Of a stretch of DNA of 64,000 nt, positions 1-8,416 are shown in pieces. The translations under genes were made by a program, and so were the position numbers. The stretch is from Bacilli bacterium (GTDB lineage: Bacteria; Bacillota_I; Bacilli_A; RF39; UBA660): contig JAEENX010000013.1 in assembly GCA_016283935.1 (NCBI GenBank), positions 161,759-225,758 of the forward strand, in the 5' to 3' direction. Numbering within the stretch: position 1 is the stretch's first letter; each line of letters starts with the position of its first letter. The notes under the pieces were generated by a model. That model saw only the letters and a program-made list of their open reading frames with translations. It searched no databases and was not told the origin of the DNA.

Positions 1-1
1 A

Positions 2-436
2 TTTGGTAGAACAGTTCATTCATTAATAAATGCAATGTTAAGATATAAAAACATTAAATTTGTTCTTATATCACCAGATGAATTAAAGTTGCCTGAATAT
101 ATGATTAAGGTACTTGAATCATCAGGTGTTGAATATATTGAAACAAATGATATTGAAGAATATATGGGAGACTTAGATATTTTATATATGACTAGAGTAC
201 AAAAAGAAAGATTCTTCAATGAACAAGACTATATAAGATTAAAAGATTACTATATTTTAAATCTTGATAAACTAAAAAATGCAAAGAAAGATCTATGTAT
301 AATGCATCCACTTCCTAGAGTTAATGAAATATCTACTGATGTAGATGATGATCCAAGAGCAGCATACTTTAGACAAGCTGAATATGGTGTATATATAAGA
401 ATGGCTTTAATTATGTATATGTTAGGAGTGAAATAA
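2..436 (+). CDS. pyrB: Aspartate carbamoyltransferase catalytic subunit, C-terminal part (cut by window edge)
   Basis: Catalyses carbamoyl-phosphate + aspartate to carbamoyl-aspartate, the committed step of pyrimidine synthesis. The open frame runs from base 2, upstream of the first ATG at 35, and begins FGRTVHSL, the conserved ATCase segment. It continues with [19 protein letters not shown] (the substrate-binding PLPRV loop) and [13 protein letters not shown], the aspartate-domain signatures. About 145 C-terminal residues of a roughly 300-residue enzyme are present, so the ORF-track start at 35 is internal. It is followed after one base by pyrI, so the holoenzyme is probably of the allosteric PyrB-PyrI type. 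Confidence 0.96.
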   Translation, partial: FGRTVHSLINAMLRYKNIKFVLISPDELKLPEYMIKVLESSGVEYIETNDIEEYMGDLDILYMTRVQKERFFNEQDYIRLKDYYILNLDKLKNAKKDLCIMHPLPRVNEISTDVDDDPRAAYFRQAEYGVYIRMALIMYMLGVK

Positions 437-437
437 T

Positions 438-857
438 ATGAATATAGATAGTATTAAAAATGGATATGTATTAGATCATATAAAAGCTGGTAAAGCTATG
501 GAAATATATGAACAATTAAATTTAGCAAATTTAGATTGCCAAGTAGCGTTAATTACAAATGCAAAATCTAAAAAGATGGGAAGAAAAGATATTATTAAAA
601 TTGATAGATTAATAGATATCGATTTAGATAAGCTAGGATTTATTGATCCTAATATAACAGTTGATGTTGTTAAAGAGGAAAAATTAATTGAAAAGAAGAA
701 AATAGACTTGCCTGAGAAAATAGTTAATGTAGCAAAATGTAAAAATCCAAGATGTATAACATCAGTTGAAAAGGATTTAGATCAAATATTTGTATTAACA
801 GATAAAGAGAATCAAATATATAGATGTCATTATTGTGAAACATCTTTAAAAGACTAA
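438..857 (+). CDS. pyrI: Aspartate carbamoyltransferase regulatory subunit
   Basis: 139 residues, close to the usual size of about 150. The N-terminal allosteric domain contains MNIDSIKNGYVLDHI and the G-Y-V-L-D-HI pattern that binds nucleotide effectors. The C-terminal zinc domain has Cys ligands in KCKNPRC and CHYC, the family's CX5C...CX2C arrangement. The start lies one base after the pyrB stop, so the two are co-transcribed and probably translationally coupled. The subunit has no catalysis of its own; it imposes feedback control by CTP/ATP on PyrB. A terminator follows immediately. Confidence 0.96.
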   Translation: MNIDSIKNGYVLDHIKAGKAMEIYEQLNLANLDCQVALITNAKSKKMGRKDIIKIDRLIDIDLDKLGFIDPNITVDVVKEEKLIEKKKIDLPEKIVNVAKCKNPRCITSVEKDLDQIFVLTDKENQIYRCHYCETSLKD

Positions 858-887
858 AAAACAATATGAAAATATTGTTTTTTATTT
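857..887 (+). terminator. Rho-independent terminator after pyrBI
   Basis: AAAACAATAT-gaaa-ATATTGTTTT followed by T-rich sequence, directly after the pyrI stop. Confidence 0.85.
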
Positions 888-915
888 TATAATATTTAAG
901 GAAAGGTAGATAAAT

Positions 916-2010
916 ATGGACTTATCAACAATTATTATTATAATTGCTCAAATATTAGGTATTATCTCATGGTTACTTTTATTATATAGTTACACTAGAG
1001 AAGATATAGATGAATTATTATATGTTCAAATTGGTGTATGTGTATTTGATGTAATATCATATTTGATGTTAGGTGCAGATGCTGGTTTATTAATATGCTT
1101 AGTTGAATTAATTAAAACGTGGTTATATTACAAAACTGATAAAGATAGGGAAATATTTATTGTATCTATCTTTATTTATATATTAATTGGATTATTAACT
1201 ATAAGACATTGGTATGCATGTTTACCAGTAATAGGAAGTTTATTAGATTCATTTGGAGCATCAAGAGATTCAAAGACTGCAAACGCATGCTCAATAATAT
1301 CAAATACTCTATGGACTATATATGATATTTTAATATTATCATTTGTAGGAGCATTCAATGATATAGTAGTTGTTCTATGTAATATAAGTGTATTATTCCT
1401 AGGATATTCTCGTTTAATGCATATTTCTAAATTTAGAATTGTTAAATATGGATATTTAACTAAAAAAACTATAAATAAAATATATGGATTAGATTTGAAA
1501 AACTATGGTATTGAAAACACATGGGATCCAAAATATCAAAAAGAAGTATATAAAAGAAATGAAGATTCATTATTTGCAATTAAATATAAACATGAATTAT
1601 GTGGATATATTAATTACATTAATATTGTTCCAGAAGAATATCAAAGATTTAAAAGATTAAAAAAGATGCCACATAAAATTGATTTAGATAAAATTATAAA
1701 ATATAAGGCTAATAGAAAAGCATATATAGTGTTTGAAAGCATAAATGTTAAAAAAGAATATGAAAAAGAACAAACAATTAACATGATTTGTAAAAAAATT
1801 TCATCATTTATTAAACAAAAACAAAGACAAAGGATATATATTCATGGTATACTAGGTTTTGCATTAACTGAGTTTGAGGAAAATGTCTACTTATCTTTAG
1901 GTTTTACTAAGATAAAAGACTTGGGCGAAAGAATTAAGTTATATGAATTATCGGAAGATGATGTGAAGGAGATATATTTAAATGAAAGTAATGTTCGTTT
2001 GTTTAGGTAA
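916..2010 (+). CDS. YgjV-like membrane protein fused to a GNAT-like C-terminal domain
   Basis: Residues 1-165 hold about six hydrophobic helices. Their layout (IAQILGIISWLLLLYSY, then a polar RDSKTAN loop and SIISNTLWTIYD) resembles the YgjV inner-membrane family, whose function is unknown. From about residue 170 a soluble, Lys/Tyr-rich domain begins. Its strands and helices, ending in GILGFALTEFEENVYLSLGFTKI...IKLYEL, resemble the C-terminal part of a GNAT acetyltransferase fold. I see no clear acetyl-CoA loop (Q/RxxGxG/A), so the enzymatic call is weak. YgjV proteins are normally about 180 residues, so the 364-residue fusion is unusual. The 3' end overlaps the next gene by 29 bp, which implies translational coupling to a small phosphatase. 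Confidence 0.7.
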   Translation: MDLSTIIIIIAQILGIISWLLLLYSYTREDIDELLYVQIGVCVFDVISYLMLGADAGLLICLVELIKTWLYYKTDKDREIFIVSIFIYILIGLLTIRHWYACLPVIGSLLDSFGASRDSKTANACSIISNTLWTIYDILILSFVGAFNDIVVVLCNISVLFLGYSRLMHISKFRIVKYGYLTKKTINKIYGLDLKNYGIENTWDPKYQKEVYKRNEDSLFAIKYKHELCGYINYINIVPEEYQRFKRLKKMPHKIDLDKIIKYKANRKAYIVFESINVKKEYEKEQTINMICKKISSFIKQKQRQRIYIHGILGFALTEFEENVYLSLGFTKIKDLGERIKLYELSEDDVKEIYLNESNVRLFR

Positions 2011-2395
2011 TATTTGCAGATCACCAATGGCACAATATATATTCCAATCTTTAGATGTTCATAATAAATTCGATGTATCATCATCTGGTTTATCAAATGA
2101 AGAATATGGAAACGATATATATCCACCTGCTAAAGAAATTCTTTATAAAAATAATATAAAAATTGATAATCATTTTGCTCATAAAATCACAAAAGAGGAA
2201 TTTGATGAATCAGATTATATTATTGTCTTAGAGGATTATCATAAAGATAGACTAATAACTATGTTTGGCGATAAGAAAAATATTATAAAACTAACAGAAA
2301 ATGACATTGAAGATCCTTGGTATACTAATAATTTCGAAAAAGTATATAATGAGATATATGAAGGATGCAAAAGACTATATGAGAAAATAGGCTAA
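1982..2395 (+). CDS. Low-molecular-weight protein tyrosine phosphatase family protein
   Basis: The N-terminus reads VMFVCLGNICRSPMAQ, the LMW-PTP P-loop CX5R(S) with catalytic Cys and Arg. The general-acid Asp is in ENDIEDPWY (the usual DP motif). 137 residues is slightly shorter than the usual 150. In Gram-positive bacteria such enzymes dephosphorylate tyrosine-phosphorylated proteins, so the CpsD kinase at 7.7 kb is a possible substrate; that link is inferred only. An arsenate-reductase role is less likely because the second and third redox Cys are not apparent. It begins inside the end of the upstream membrane gene. A hairpin terminator overlaps its stop. Confidence 0.9.
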   Translation: MKVMFVCLGNICRSPMAQYIFQSLDVHNKFDVSSSGLSNEEYGNDIYPPAKEILYKNNIKIDNHFAHKITKEEFDESDYIIVLEDYHKDRLITMFGDKKNIIKLTENDIEDPWYTNNFEKVYNEIYEGCKRLYEKIG

Positions 2396-2410
2396 TAGCC
2401 TATTTTTATT
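2384..2410 (+). terminator. Rho-independent terminator overlapping the phosphatase stop
   Basis: AAAATAGGCT-aat-AGCCTATTTTT. The left arm includes the last codons of the phosphatase. Confidence 0.8.
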
Positions 2411-2438
2411 TGCAATATTTTATGTTGTGTAATACAAT
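2410..2438 (+). promoter_or_regulatory. Sigma-A type promoter for the sigma-factor operon
   Basis: TTGCAA (2410-2415), 17-bp spacer, TACAAT (2433-2438). It is followed by a purine-rich RBS (TTAAGGGGGTGG) ahead of the ATG at 2471. Confidence 0.6.
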
Positions 2439-2470
2439 ATAAAACAATTAGTTAAGGGGGTGGAACACGA

Positions 2471-3694
2471 ATGGCAGTCAACAATGAAACTCAATTAATC
2501 AAAATGCTAAATAAGGTTACTAAAGAGTGTTTACCAAAAAAGAGAAATATTTCTTTTGAAGAACTTCAAACTATTGTGGAAAGTAGTGAAAAATTAAACG
2601 ATTTATTAAATGTTTTAATTTCTACTATTATCAATGATAATAAAATATCTTTTGATGAATTAAGTGATAAAACTGAATTATTATCTGAATATGCAAAGAA
2701 TATATTAGATGTATATATTTCTATTAATGATATTGAAATAACATATGATAATATAGACTCTGATGATAAAGAGCCGGAATTAGTTATACCAAAAAAAGAA
2801 AATCAAAAATATAATGCTAAAGATGAAAAATATATTGAAACTGATATAGTTAAACAATATTTGAGAGAAATAGGTTCATATCCTTTATTAACAGTAAATG
2901 AAGAAGTTGAACTTGGAAAAATTTTACTTAATAATCCAGTAGATTCAAAAGAATATATTGAAGCTGGTCAAAAACTTGCGGAAGCTAACTTACGTTTAGT
3001 TGTATCAATTGCAAAACGTTATGTTGGTAGAGGATTAGCTTTTCTAGATTTAATTCAAGAAGGAAATATAGGATTGATGAAAGCTGTTGAAAAATTTAAT
3101 GTTGATAAAGGATTTAAATTTTCTACATATGCAACATGGTGGATTAGACAAGGTATTACAAGAAGTATAGCTGATCAATCTAGAACTGTAAGATTACCAG
3201 TTCATATTCATGAAAAAGTTAATAAGTATAGAAAATATTGTACTGTTTTTTTAAATATGAATGGAAGAGAACCAACTGATTTAGAAGCTTCTGAAAATTT
3301 TGGATTGGATATTGAAAAGATTAGAGAATTGAAAAAGATATCTCAAGAAATTGTAAGCTTAGACAAACCTATTGGTGAGGAAGAACATGGTGAACAATCT
3401 GTTTTAGGAGATTATGTTGAATCTCCAGACACTGATGTTGCTGAAGCTGCTATTTCTAACCATGTACAAGGAGAACTAATTAAAATTGTTAAAAGTAGGC
3501 TTTCTGATAAAGAAATGGACGTGTTATTTAAGAGATTAGCTATTAATTGTGATAGAGAATATACTCTTGAAGAAATCGGTAAACAATACGGTGTTACACG
3601 TGAACGTATCAGACAAATAGAAGCCAAAGCTTTAAGAAAACTAAAAAATAATAGAGACATTCGAGCTTATTGGGGGGAAATCAAAAATGGATAG
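2471..3694 (+). CDS. RNA polymerase sigma factor, RpoD/SigA type (group 1 or 2)
   Basis: 407 residues. A short, unconserved N-terminal region (1-115) precedes region 1.2 ([16 protein letters not shown], about 125-140). Region 2 spans about 170-245 and includes [33 protein letters not shown] and [20 protein letters not shown]. Region 3 follows, and region 4.2 is [23 protein letters not shown] near the C-terminus. Regions 2.4 and 4.2 are close to primary-sigma consensus, so TATAAT and TTGACA recognition is expected. Unusual points are region 4.1 ([15 protein letters not shown]) and the absence of dnaG upstream. It is either the primary sigma factor or a close paralogue; the window cannot decide. 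The next gene starts 8 bp inside its 3' end. Confidence 0.9.
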   Translation: MAVNNETQLIKMLNKVTKECLPKKRNISFEELQTIVESSEKLNDLLNVLISTIINDNKISFDELSDKTELLSEYAKNILDVYISINDIEITYDNIDSDDKEPELVIPKKENQKYNAKDEKYIETDIVKQYLREIGSYPLLTVNEEVELGKILLNNPVDSKEYIEAGQKLAEANLRLVVSIAKRYVGRGLAFLDLIQEGNIGLMKAVEKFNVDKGFKFSTYATWWIRQGITRSIADQSRTVRLPVHIHEKVNKYRKYCTVFLNMNGREPTDLEASENFGLDIEKIRELKKISQEIVSLDKPIGEEEHGEQSVLGDYVESPDTDVAEAAISNHVQGELIKIVKSRLSDKEMDVLFKRLAINCDREYTLEEIGKQYGVTRERIRQIEAKALRKLKNNRDIRAYWGEIKNG

Positions 3695-4277
3695 TAGTTT
3701 AATTAAAGTAAGCACTGGAACAGTTGCTGCATCAAGATATGTTGAATTCGGAACAAATGATGAATTACAAATATCTTACAAATCAAATGGAAAGAATTAT
3801 GTTATCGAAACTTATGAAGGAGAAAGATATGAATTATTAGGTTCAACTATTGAATCAATATCAAATAATACTCCATATTCTATTGAATATGTAATGGATA
3901 TTATGTTTGTAATTTATAATGAATATGATAATTTTAAAAGTTCAATAGAAGTATCTGATCCAAAATATAAAAGTGGAATCAGAAAATATACTAAAAAATT
4001 CCAAGATAAGATGGTTAATACAATAACTTCATTATTACAAAAATATAATTATGAAGATGTATTAGCATATTTCAAATCTATGAGAGGATTTGACTTATTA
4101 ACATTATTTAATGGTGAAGATGATAAATATGTTTTAGATCGTATGAATAATGAATTAACACCAGAAGCTACAATTTTAAATGTAGATGAAGATGAAGAAA
4201 GAGAATATCAAACTGGTATTCCTAACGAACCTGAAGAAGAACTAGATGAAACATCATACGGAACATATTTAATGTAA
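3687..4277 (+). CDS. Unrecognised protein, co-operonic with sigma factor
   Basis: 196 residues, soluble, no signal peptide or membrane segment. The N-terminal 55 residues look beta-rich ([26 protein letters not shown]). The middle is helical, and the last 50 residues are strongly acidic ([23 protein letters not shown]). The ATG overlaps the sigma-factor stop (ATGGATAG), so translation is probably coupled to it. I do not recognise a family. Because the three-gene unit begins with a sigma factor, a role around RNA polymerase or the sigma factor is possible, but nothing in the sequence demonstrates it. Confidence 0.75.
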   Translation: MDSSLIKVSTGTVAASRYVEFGTNDELQISYKSNGKNYVIETYEGERYELLGSTIESISNNTPYSIEYVMDIMFVIYNEYDNFKSSIEVSDPKYKSGIRKYTKKFQDKMVNTITSLLQKYNYEDVLAYFKSMRGFDLLTLFNGEDDKYVLDRMNNELTPEATILNVDEDEEREYQTGIPNEPEEELDETSYGTYLM

Positions 4278-4287
4278 GAGGTTAGTC

Positions 4288-5280
4288 ATGGAAATTGTTG
4301 ATTCAAGACAAGTATTCGATGACAATTTCAACTCTTATTTAAATGGAGATAAGAACAACTATTTAAATAAATTACTTGAATATACCATTCGTACTGAACC
4401 AGATTTAGAAGAAAGCATATTAGCTAGAATTAATAATTTACAAGAAGAATTATTAAACGATGTAATAGATTCAGAAACTGAAGAAGATTATGATTTTGAT
4501 ATTGAAGATGCAAGAAGAGAAAAAATGGAATTTATTCTTTATTGTATGAATAATTATATGGCATCTATTTCTCCAGCTGATGCAGTTTCAAAATTTATGA
4601 ACGATAATTTGAAATCATTAATAAATGAATCTAAATTATATACAAATAAATTAATATCTGAATTGGCTAATAAAGTGAGTTATATTAAGAAGACTACTGA
4701 AATAGAATCTTCAAATAATGTTTTATATTCTAATTCATTAGATTCTTTAAGTAATTATTTAGCATATAGAGATGGTTTCTCACTAGTTTATTCACCTATG
4801 AAAACAGACATCTTTAATGCAACAAAAGAAACACCAATTCAAATGATAAAAGAAATAGTAGATGCATTTCTGATCGAAACAAGTATTATCACTAAGTTTA
4901 ATATTAAAGCAAGAAAATATGTATCAACAACATTAAATAAATCATTTAAACAAAATGATGATAATGATGAATCTATGAATATGAACAATGTAGCGGGTAA
5001 TATATGTGAATCATTACTTATGAATTATTCATTATTATCAATTTATTCTAATGAACCTGAAAAAATTAAAATTTCAGATCAAATGCTTAATTCTATAATG
5101 ATGGAAGTAGAAAATGGTACTATAACAAAAGAAGATATAATTGATTTTATTGAAAATGGAACTATAAAATTTAGTGAAGAAGAAATCAATTATATAAAAG
5201 ATACATTTGTAAAAAGAATATTTTATCGAGAAGATAAAAAGAGTATAGAAAAACAAGATTTATTAAAATTAGTTAAATAA
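4288..5280 (+). CDS. Unrecognised helical protein, third gene of the sigma operon
   Basis: 330 residues, predicted almost entirely alpha-helical and acidic, with no membrane segment or signal peptide. Features are an acidic stretch near residue 65 (DSETEEDYDFDIEDA), a run of helices through the centre, and a Lys-rich C-terminus. The start is ATG with AGAGGTTAGTC as RBS, 10 bp after the previous stop. No known domain recognised. It ends at a bidirectional terminator shared with the convergent cdd gene. Confidence 0.75.
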   Translation: MEIVDSRQVFDDNFNSYLNGDKNNYLNKLLEYTIRTEPDLEESILARINNLQEELLNDVIDSETEEDYDFDIEDARREKMEFILYCMNNYMASISPADAVSKFMNDNLKSLINESKLYTNKLISELANKVSYIKKTTEIESSNNVLYSNSLDSLSNYLAYRDGFSLVYSPMKTDIFNATKETPIQMIKEIVDAFLIETSIITKFNIKARKYVSTTLNKSFKQNDDNDESMNMNNVAGNICESLLMNYSLLSIYSNEPEKIKISDQMLNSIMMEVENGTITKEDIIDFIENGTIKFSEEEINYIKDTFVKRIFYREDKKSIEKQDLLKLVK

Positions 5281-5308
5281 AAAAGATATCTATTAAGATA
5301 TCTTTTTT
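5276..5308. terminator. Bidirectional terminator between sigma operon and cdd
   Basis: AAAAAAGATATCT-atta-AGATATCTTTTTT: a symmetric stem with A-tract and T-tract, serving both convergent transcripts. Confidence 0.85.
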
Positions 5309-5694
5309 TATATTAAATCATCAGCTCCAAATGGATATGGAGTCAATTCTTTAACTGTATATTCTTTGAATGAACCTGTGCTAGAAAAGCATCTAACAAT
5401 CGCATCTTGGTCAAATAATTCTAATAACATTTGTCTACATACAAAACATGGAGTACTAATATCACCATTATCAACCATAATATTTATTTCTTTAAATTCT
5501 CCTTTTTTAACGCCGTCTGAAATAGCACTAAAAATAGCAGATCTTTCAGCACATGAACCTGCTCTTGTAGAAGCATCTTCTACATTAACACCTTTATATT
5601 TTCTCCCATCTTTAGTAATTAAAATACTAGCTACTGGAAAATGTGAATAAGGACTATATGAATTCTTTAATAGTTCTTTTAATTCTTGTACCAT
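5308..5694 (-). CDS. cdd: Cytidine deaminase
   Basis: Deaminates cytidine/deoxycytidine to uridine in pyrimidine salvage. Zinc and catalytic motifs are present: SCAERSAIFSAI (Cys ligand plus catalytic Glu) and PCFVCRQML (PCXXC), i.e. the tetrameric three-cysteine type. YSPYSHFPVAS near the N-terminus is the substrate-binding segment. I take the start at the ATG at 5694 (128 aa) rather than the track's upstream GTG, because that GTG is part of the Shine-Dalgarno AGGTGA. Together with pyrBI this makes two pyrimidine genes in 6 kb, though on opposite strands. Confidence 0.95.
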   Translation of the reverse strand: MVQELKELLKNSYSPYSHFPVASILITKDGRKYKGVNVEDASTRAGSCAERSAIFSAISDGVKKGEFKEINIMVDNGDISTPCFVCRQMLLELFDQDAIVRCFSSTGSFKEYTVKELTPYPFGADDLI

Positions 5695-5699
5695 TTTTA

Positions 5700-5717
5700 T
5701 CACCTAAATAGATTATA
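5700..5717 (-). promoter_or_regulatory. TATAAT-N6-AGGTGA start signal of cdd
   Basis: On the minus strand TATAAT (5717-5712), six bases, AGGTGA (5705-5700), then ATG at 5694. The expected transcription start falls on the Shine-Dalgarno. Confidence 0.6.
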
Positions 5718-5806
5718 TCATTATATTTTGATCTTATATATTTTTTTCATTATTTAAAATGTAAATAATATAAGAAAAACTCTTTTTTTTTTACAATATT
5801 ATAAGA

Positions 5807-5824
5807 TATAATTATAATAGGTGA
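5807..5824 (+). promoter_or_regulatory. TATAAT-N6-AGGTGA start signal of the 5830 gene
   Basis: TATAAT (5807-5812), six bases that themselves read TATAAT, then AGGTGA (5819-5824) and ATG at 5830. TTTACA at 5790-5795 is 17 bp from the second TATAAT, so either -10 box could be used. Confidence 0.55.
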
Positions 5825-5829
5825 ACAAT

Positions 5830-6945
5830 ATGAAAAGAATATATGGGGTATTATTAATGATGTTATTATCCATCTTTGTTTCAGGATATTCATATGATAT
5901 TGAAGTAACAGTAGATGATAATAGAGAGGTAACTTTAAAAGAAAAAGTATCTATTCCTGAGGAAGAGTTTAATTATGTGATATGCGGAGATGTTAACGCT
6001 TATATGTGTGATAAATCATCTCAAAAAGTACATAATAAACTGGAAGAGATTTTTTCTAAAAACAAAAATTTAGATAAGGTTAAATATGACTTTAATATTA
6101 AATATAATAATGGAGATTCCGAAGCCTCATATACATGTGTATATAAACTAGGAGATATCGAATCTAACGTAGGTGGTCAAAAAGACGCAATGTATCTTTA
6201 TGATTTAGATTTTAAATATAAACTTTTTACAGTAAATGGTTCATATTATTATTTTAATGGAAGATATGATCCTAAAGATCATAAGGATGTTTTTACAACA
6301 GTAACTTTAAATTTACCCGTTAAATCAAGCGCATTAGCAGATGATATAAAAAATAATGGTAAAACTTTAGTATGGAAATTTGATTCGATGAAAGACATGA
6401 GTGCTTCATTTAAGTTAGAATCAAAAATAAAAGATAATACAGATGATGATTTTAAAAAAATCCAATTAGGACAATCAATCGTTTTTGGCGGTGGAATAGT
6501 ACTTATTTTTATAGTATATATAGTGTTTATAAACATAAGTAAAAAAGCCAAAAAAGAAGAAATTCAACAAATTCAAGATAATACTTTAAATAAATTTGAA
6601 GAAAATGAAATATTTAATTCAAATGCTAATTTTACTAGACCAATTGAAAAAAATGAAGCTTCAATTAATGTAATGACAGAAGAAGAAATAAAGAATCACG
6701 AAGATGTTATAAGTAATAAATTCCTAGATACTTCATTTGCTTCCGATGTAGTTGAAGAACCAGTAGAAGAAGTAAAAGAAGAAAATAAACTAGAAGAATT
6801 ACCAATTGAAGACGAATTTGTAGATATTGAAGAAGAAAAAAATAAAGAAAATTCAGTACAAAATGATACTTATGATTCTAATGCATCTTCATTAGCGTTT
6901 GGATCAGCACCAATTGGTGATAAAAATATAAATGAAATTAAGTAA
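5830..6945 (+). CDS. Secreted, membrane-anchored protein with acidic cytoplasmic tail (unrecognised)
   Basis: Starts MKRIYGVLLMMLLSIFVSG, a signal peptide. A beta-rich ectodomain of about 190 residues follows (DIEVTVDDNREVTLKEKVSIPEE, with Cys in VICGDVNAYMC). One transmembrane helix (SIVFGGGIVLIFIVYIVFI) and a long acidic tail (EEPVEEVKEENKLEELP...) complete it. The layout resembles membrane-anchored LppM-type secreted domains, but I cannot assign it. The start at 5830 is preferred over the track's GTG at 5821, which belongs to AGGTGA. It lies 62 bp upstream of the CpsC-CpsD-CpsB genes, so a cell-surface role is plausible by context only. Confidence 0.75.
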   Translation: MKRIYGVLLMMLLSIFVSGYSYDIEVTVDDNREVTLKEKVSIPEEEFNYVICGDVNAYMCDKSSQKVHNKLEEIFSKNKNLDKVKYDFNIKYNNGDSEASYTCVYKLGDIESNVGGQKDAMYLYDLDFKYKLFTVNGSYYYFNGRYDPKDHKDVFTTVTLNLPVKSSALADDIKNNGKTLVWKFDSMKDMSASFKLESKIKDNTDDDFKKIQLGQSIVFGGGIVLIFIVYIVFINISKKAKKEEIQQIQDNTLNKFEENEIFNSNANFTRPIEKNEASINVMTEEEIKNHEDVISNKFLDTSFASDVVEEPVEEVKEENKLEELPIEDEFVDIEEEKNKENSVQNDTYDSNASSLAFGSAPIGDKNINEIK

Positions 6946-7007
6946 AAATCTTTAAAAATATAGTATCTTATGATATTATTATATATAGTAGGATAGAGGG
7001 GAACTAA

Positions 7008-7685
7008 ATGGAAGAAATTAATTTAAAAGAATTATTTGATTTTTTCATTTCTAAATTTTATGTTGTAATTATTTCCTTCCTAGTAGTTTTAATACTAGGT
7101 GATATATATTCAGCTAATTTTAGAACGCCATTGTATCATAGTACTACTACAATTGTATTAGTAAGTGAGGCAGAACAAGTAACATCAAGTGAAGTATCAT
7201 TAAATAACAGTTTAGCTTCTACATATTCTAATATAATTACTTCTAGAAAAGTACTATCACAAGTTATTTATAATTTAAAATCAGACTTATCTGTAAGTGA
7301 ATTACAAGATAGTATTAAAGTATCTCAAGTAACAGGTACTCAAATTATAAGTATAGTTGTATCAAATAGGGATAATAAATTAGCTCAACAAATTGCGGAA
7401 GAAATAACTAAAGTATTTATTGAAGAAATTCCAAATTATTATGATATTAAGAATGTAGCTATTCTTGATGAAGCTTCATTTGAAACTACACCATATAATA
7501 TTAATATAATGAAAGAAAACTTAATCTATGGTGGAGTTGGAATTATATTAGGTTGCGTTATATTATTCATGATATTCTATATGGATACATCAATTAAGGA
7601 TCCAGAGACAATTGAAGATAAACTTGGTTTATCTGTACTTGGAACTGTACCAAAGGTAGGTGGAAAACATGGAAAACGAAAATAG
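7008..7685 (+). CDS. CpsC/YveK-type polysaccharide co-polymerase (Wzz family), kinase activator
   Basis: 225 residues. The N-terminal LKELFDFFISKFYVVIISFLVVLILG contains the first membrane helix. The extracytoplasmic Wzz-like region follows, then a second helix (LIYGGVGIILGCVILFMIFY) and a cytoplasmic tail DPETIEDKLGLSVLGTVP, the family's proline-containing junction that activates CpsD. In Gram-positives this protein controls chain length and docks the tyrosine kinase encoded next. The 3' end overlaps cpsD by 17 bp. RBS is GAGGGGAAC before the ATG. Confidence 0.9.
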   Translation: MEEINLKELFDFFISKFYVVIISFLVVLILGDIYSANFRTPLYHSTTTIVLVSEAEQVTSSEVSLNNSLASTYSNIITSRKVLSQVIYNLKSDLSVSELQDSIKVSQVTGTQIISIVVSNRDNKLAQQIAEEITKVFIEEIPNYYDIKNVAILDEASFETTPYNINIMKENLIYGGVGIILGCVILFMIFYMDTSIKDPETIEDKLGLSVLGTVPKVGGKHGKRK

Positions 7686-8415
7686 TGAATTATACATAAC
7701 TACCAATCCAAAGTCAGGTTTCTCCGAAGCTATTAAAAGTATAAGAACAAACTTACACTTTGCATCAGTTAACTCAAAAGTAAAAGTTATTCTTGTTACT
7801 TCACCAACTCCAGGTGATGGTAAAAGTTTTATTAGTTCTAACTTAGCAGGTGCTTATGCACAAGAAAATAAAAAAGTACTTATAATTGACTGTGATCTAC
7901 GTAAAGGTAGACAAGACAGAATATTTAATATTGTTAAGGATAATTCAAAAGGATTTACTAATTTGATTTTAAATTTCAAAAATCCATTAGAAGTTGTTGA
8001 AACAAAAACTGAACAAGTTGATATTAAAGAATATATTTGTCATACAAAATATAAAAATATTGACTTAATACCAAATGGACCAGTTCCTCCAAATCCAATT
8101 GAATTATTATCTAGTTCAAAAAACAAAAATTTAATTAGTTTATTAAAAGAAAAATATGACATCGTTATATTAGATTGTCCTCCAGTTATAGGGCTTTCTG
8201 ATACATTAATTCTTACAAAATTCAGTGATGCTAATGTTTTAGTAGTTTCTGATCATAAGACAAGAATTGAAAATATAAGTGATGTAAAAAAAGCATTTGA
8301 AAAAGCGGGTGCACCAATTACAGGTGTAGTTGTTAATAAGACTAAGTCAAGACATAATGGATACTATGGTTACTACGGTTACTATGGATATTATGGAGAA
8401 GGAGAAAAGAAATAA
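7669..8415 (+). CDS. CpsD/YwqD-type tyrosine autokinase (BY-kinase)
   Basis: 248 residues from the ATG at 7669; the track's GTG at 7660 lies in the RBS. Walker A is VTSPTPGDGKSF (about 45-53), Walker A' is LIIDCDLRKG (about 72-80) and Walker B is IVILDCPPVIG. The C-terminus carries four YYG units, eight tyrosines in twelve residues: the autophosphorylation cluster expected of BY-kinases. With CpsC upstream and the CpsB phosphatase downstream it forms the phosphorylation cycle that regulates exopolysaccharide or wall-polymer export. No glycosyltransferases are adjacent, so the polymer is unknown. Confidence 0.95.
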   Translation: MENENSELYITTNPKSGFSEAIKSIRTNLHFASVNSKVKVILVTSPTPGDGKSFISSNLAGAYAQENKKVLIIDCDLRKGRQDRIFNIVKDNSKGFTNLILNFKNPLEVVETKTEQVDIKEYICHTKYKNIDLIPNGPVPPNPIELLSSSKNKNLISLLKEKYDIVILDCPPVIGLSDTLILTKFSDANVLVVSDHKTRIENISDVKKAFEKAGAPITGVVVNKTKSRHNGYYGYYGYYGYYGEGEKK

Positions 8416-8416
8416 A

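Noticed and set aside
5695-5703. GTG starts in the ORF track (also at 5821, 7660, 16113, 56839 and 62650)
   Set aside because: Each GTG is part of, or directly next to, the Shine-Dalgarno (AGGTGA/AGGAGGTG); an ATG lies at the proper distance downstream.
8330-8416. Upstream start of the CpsB frame inside cpsD
   Set aside because: It is the YYG-repeat coding region read in another frame; the ATG at 8417 follows an AAGGAG and begins the PHP domain.
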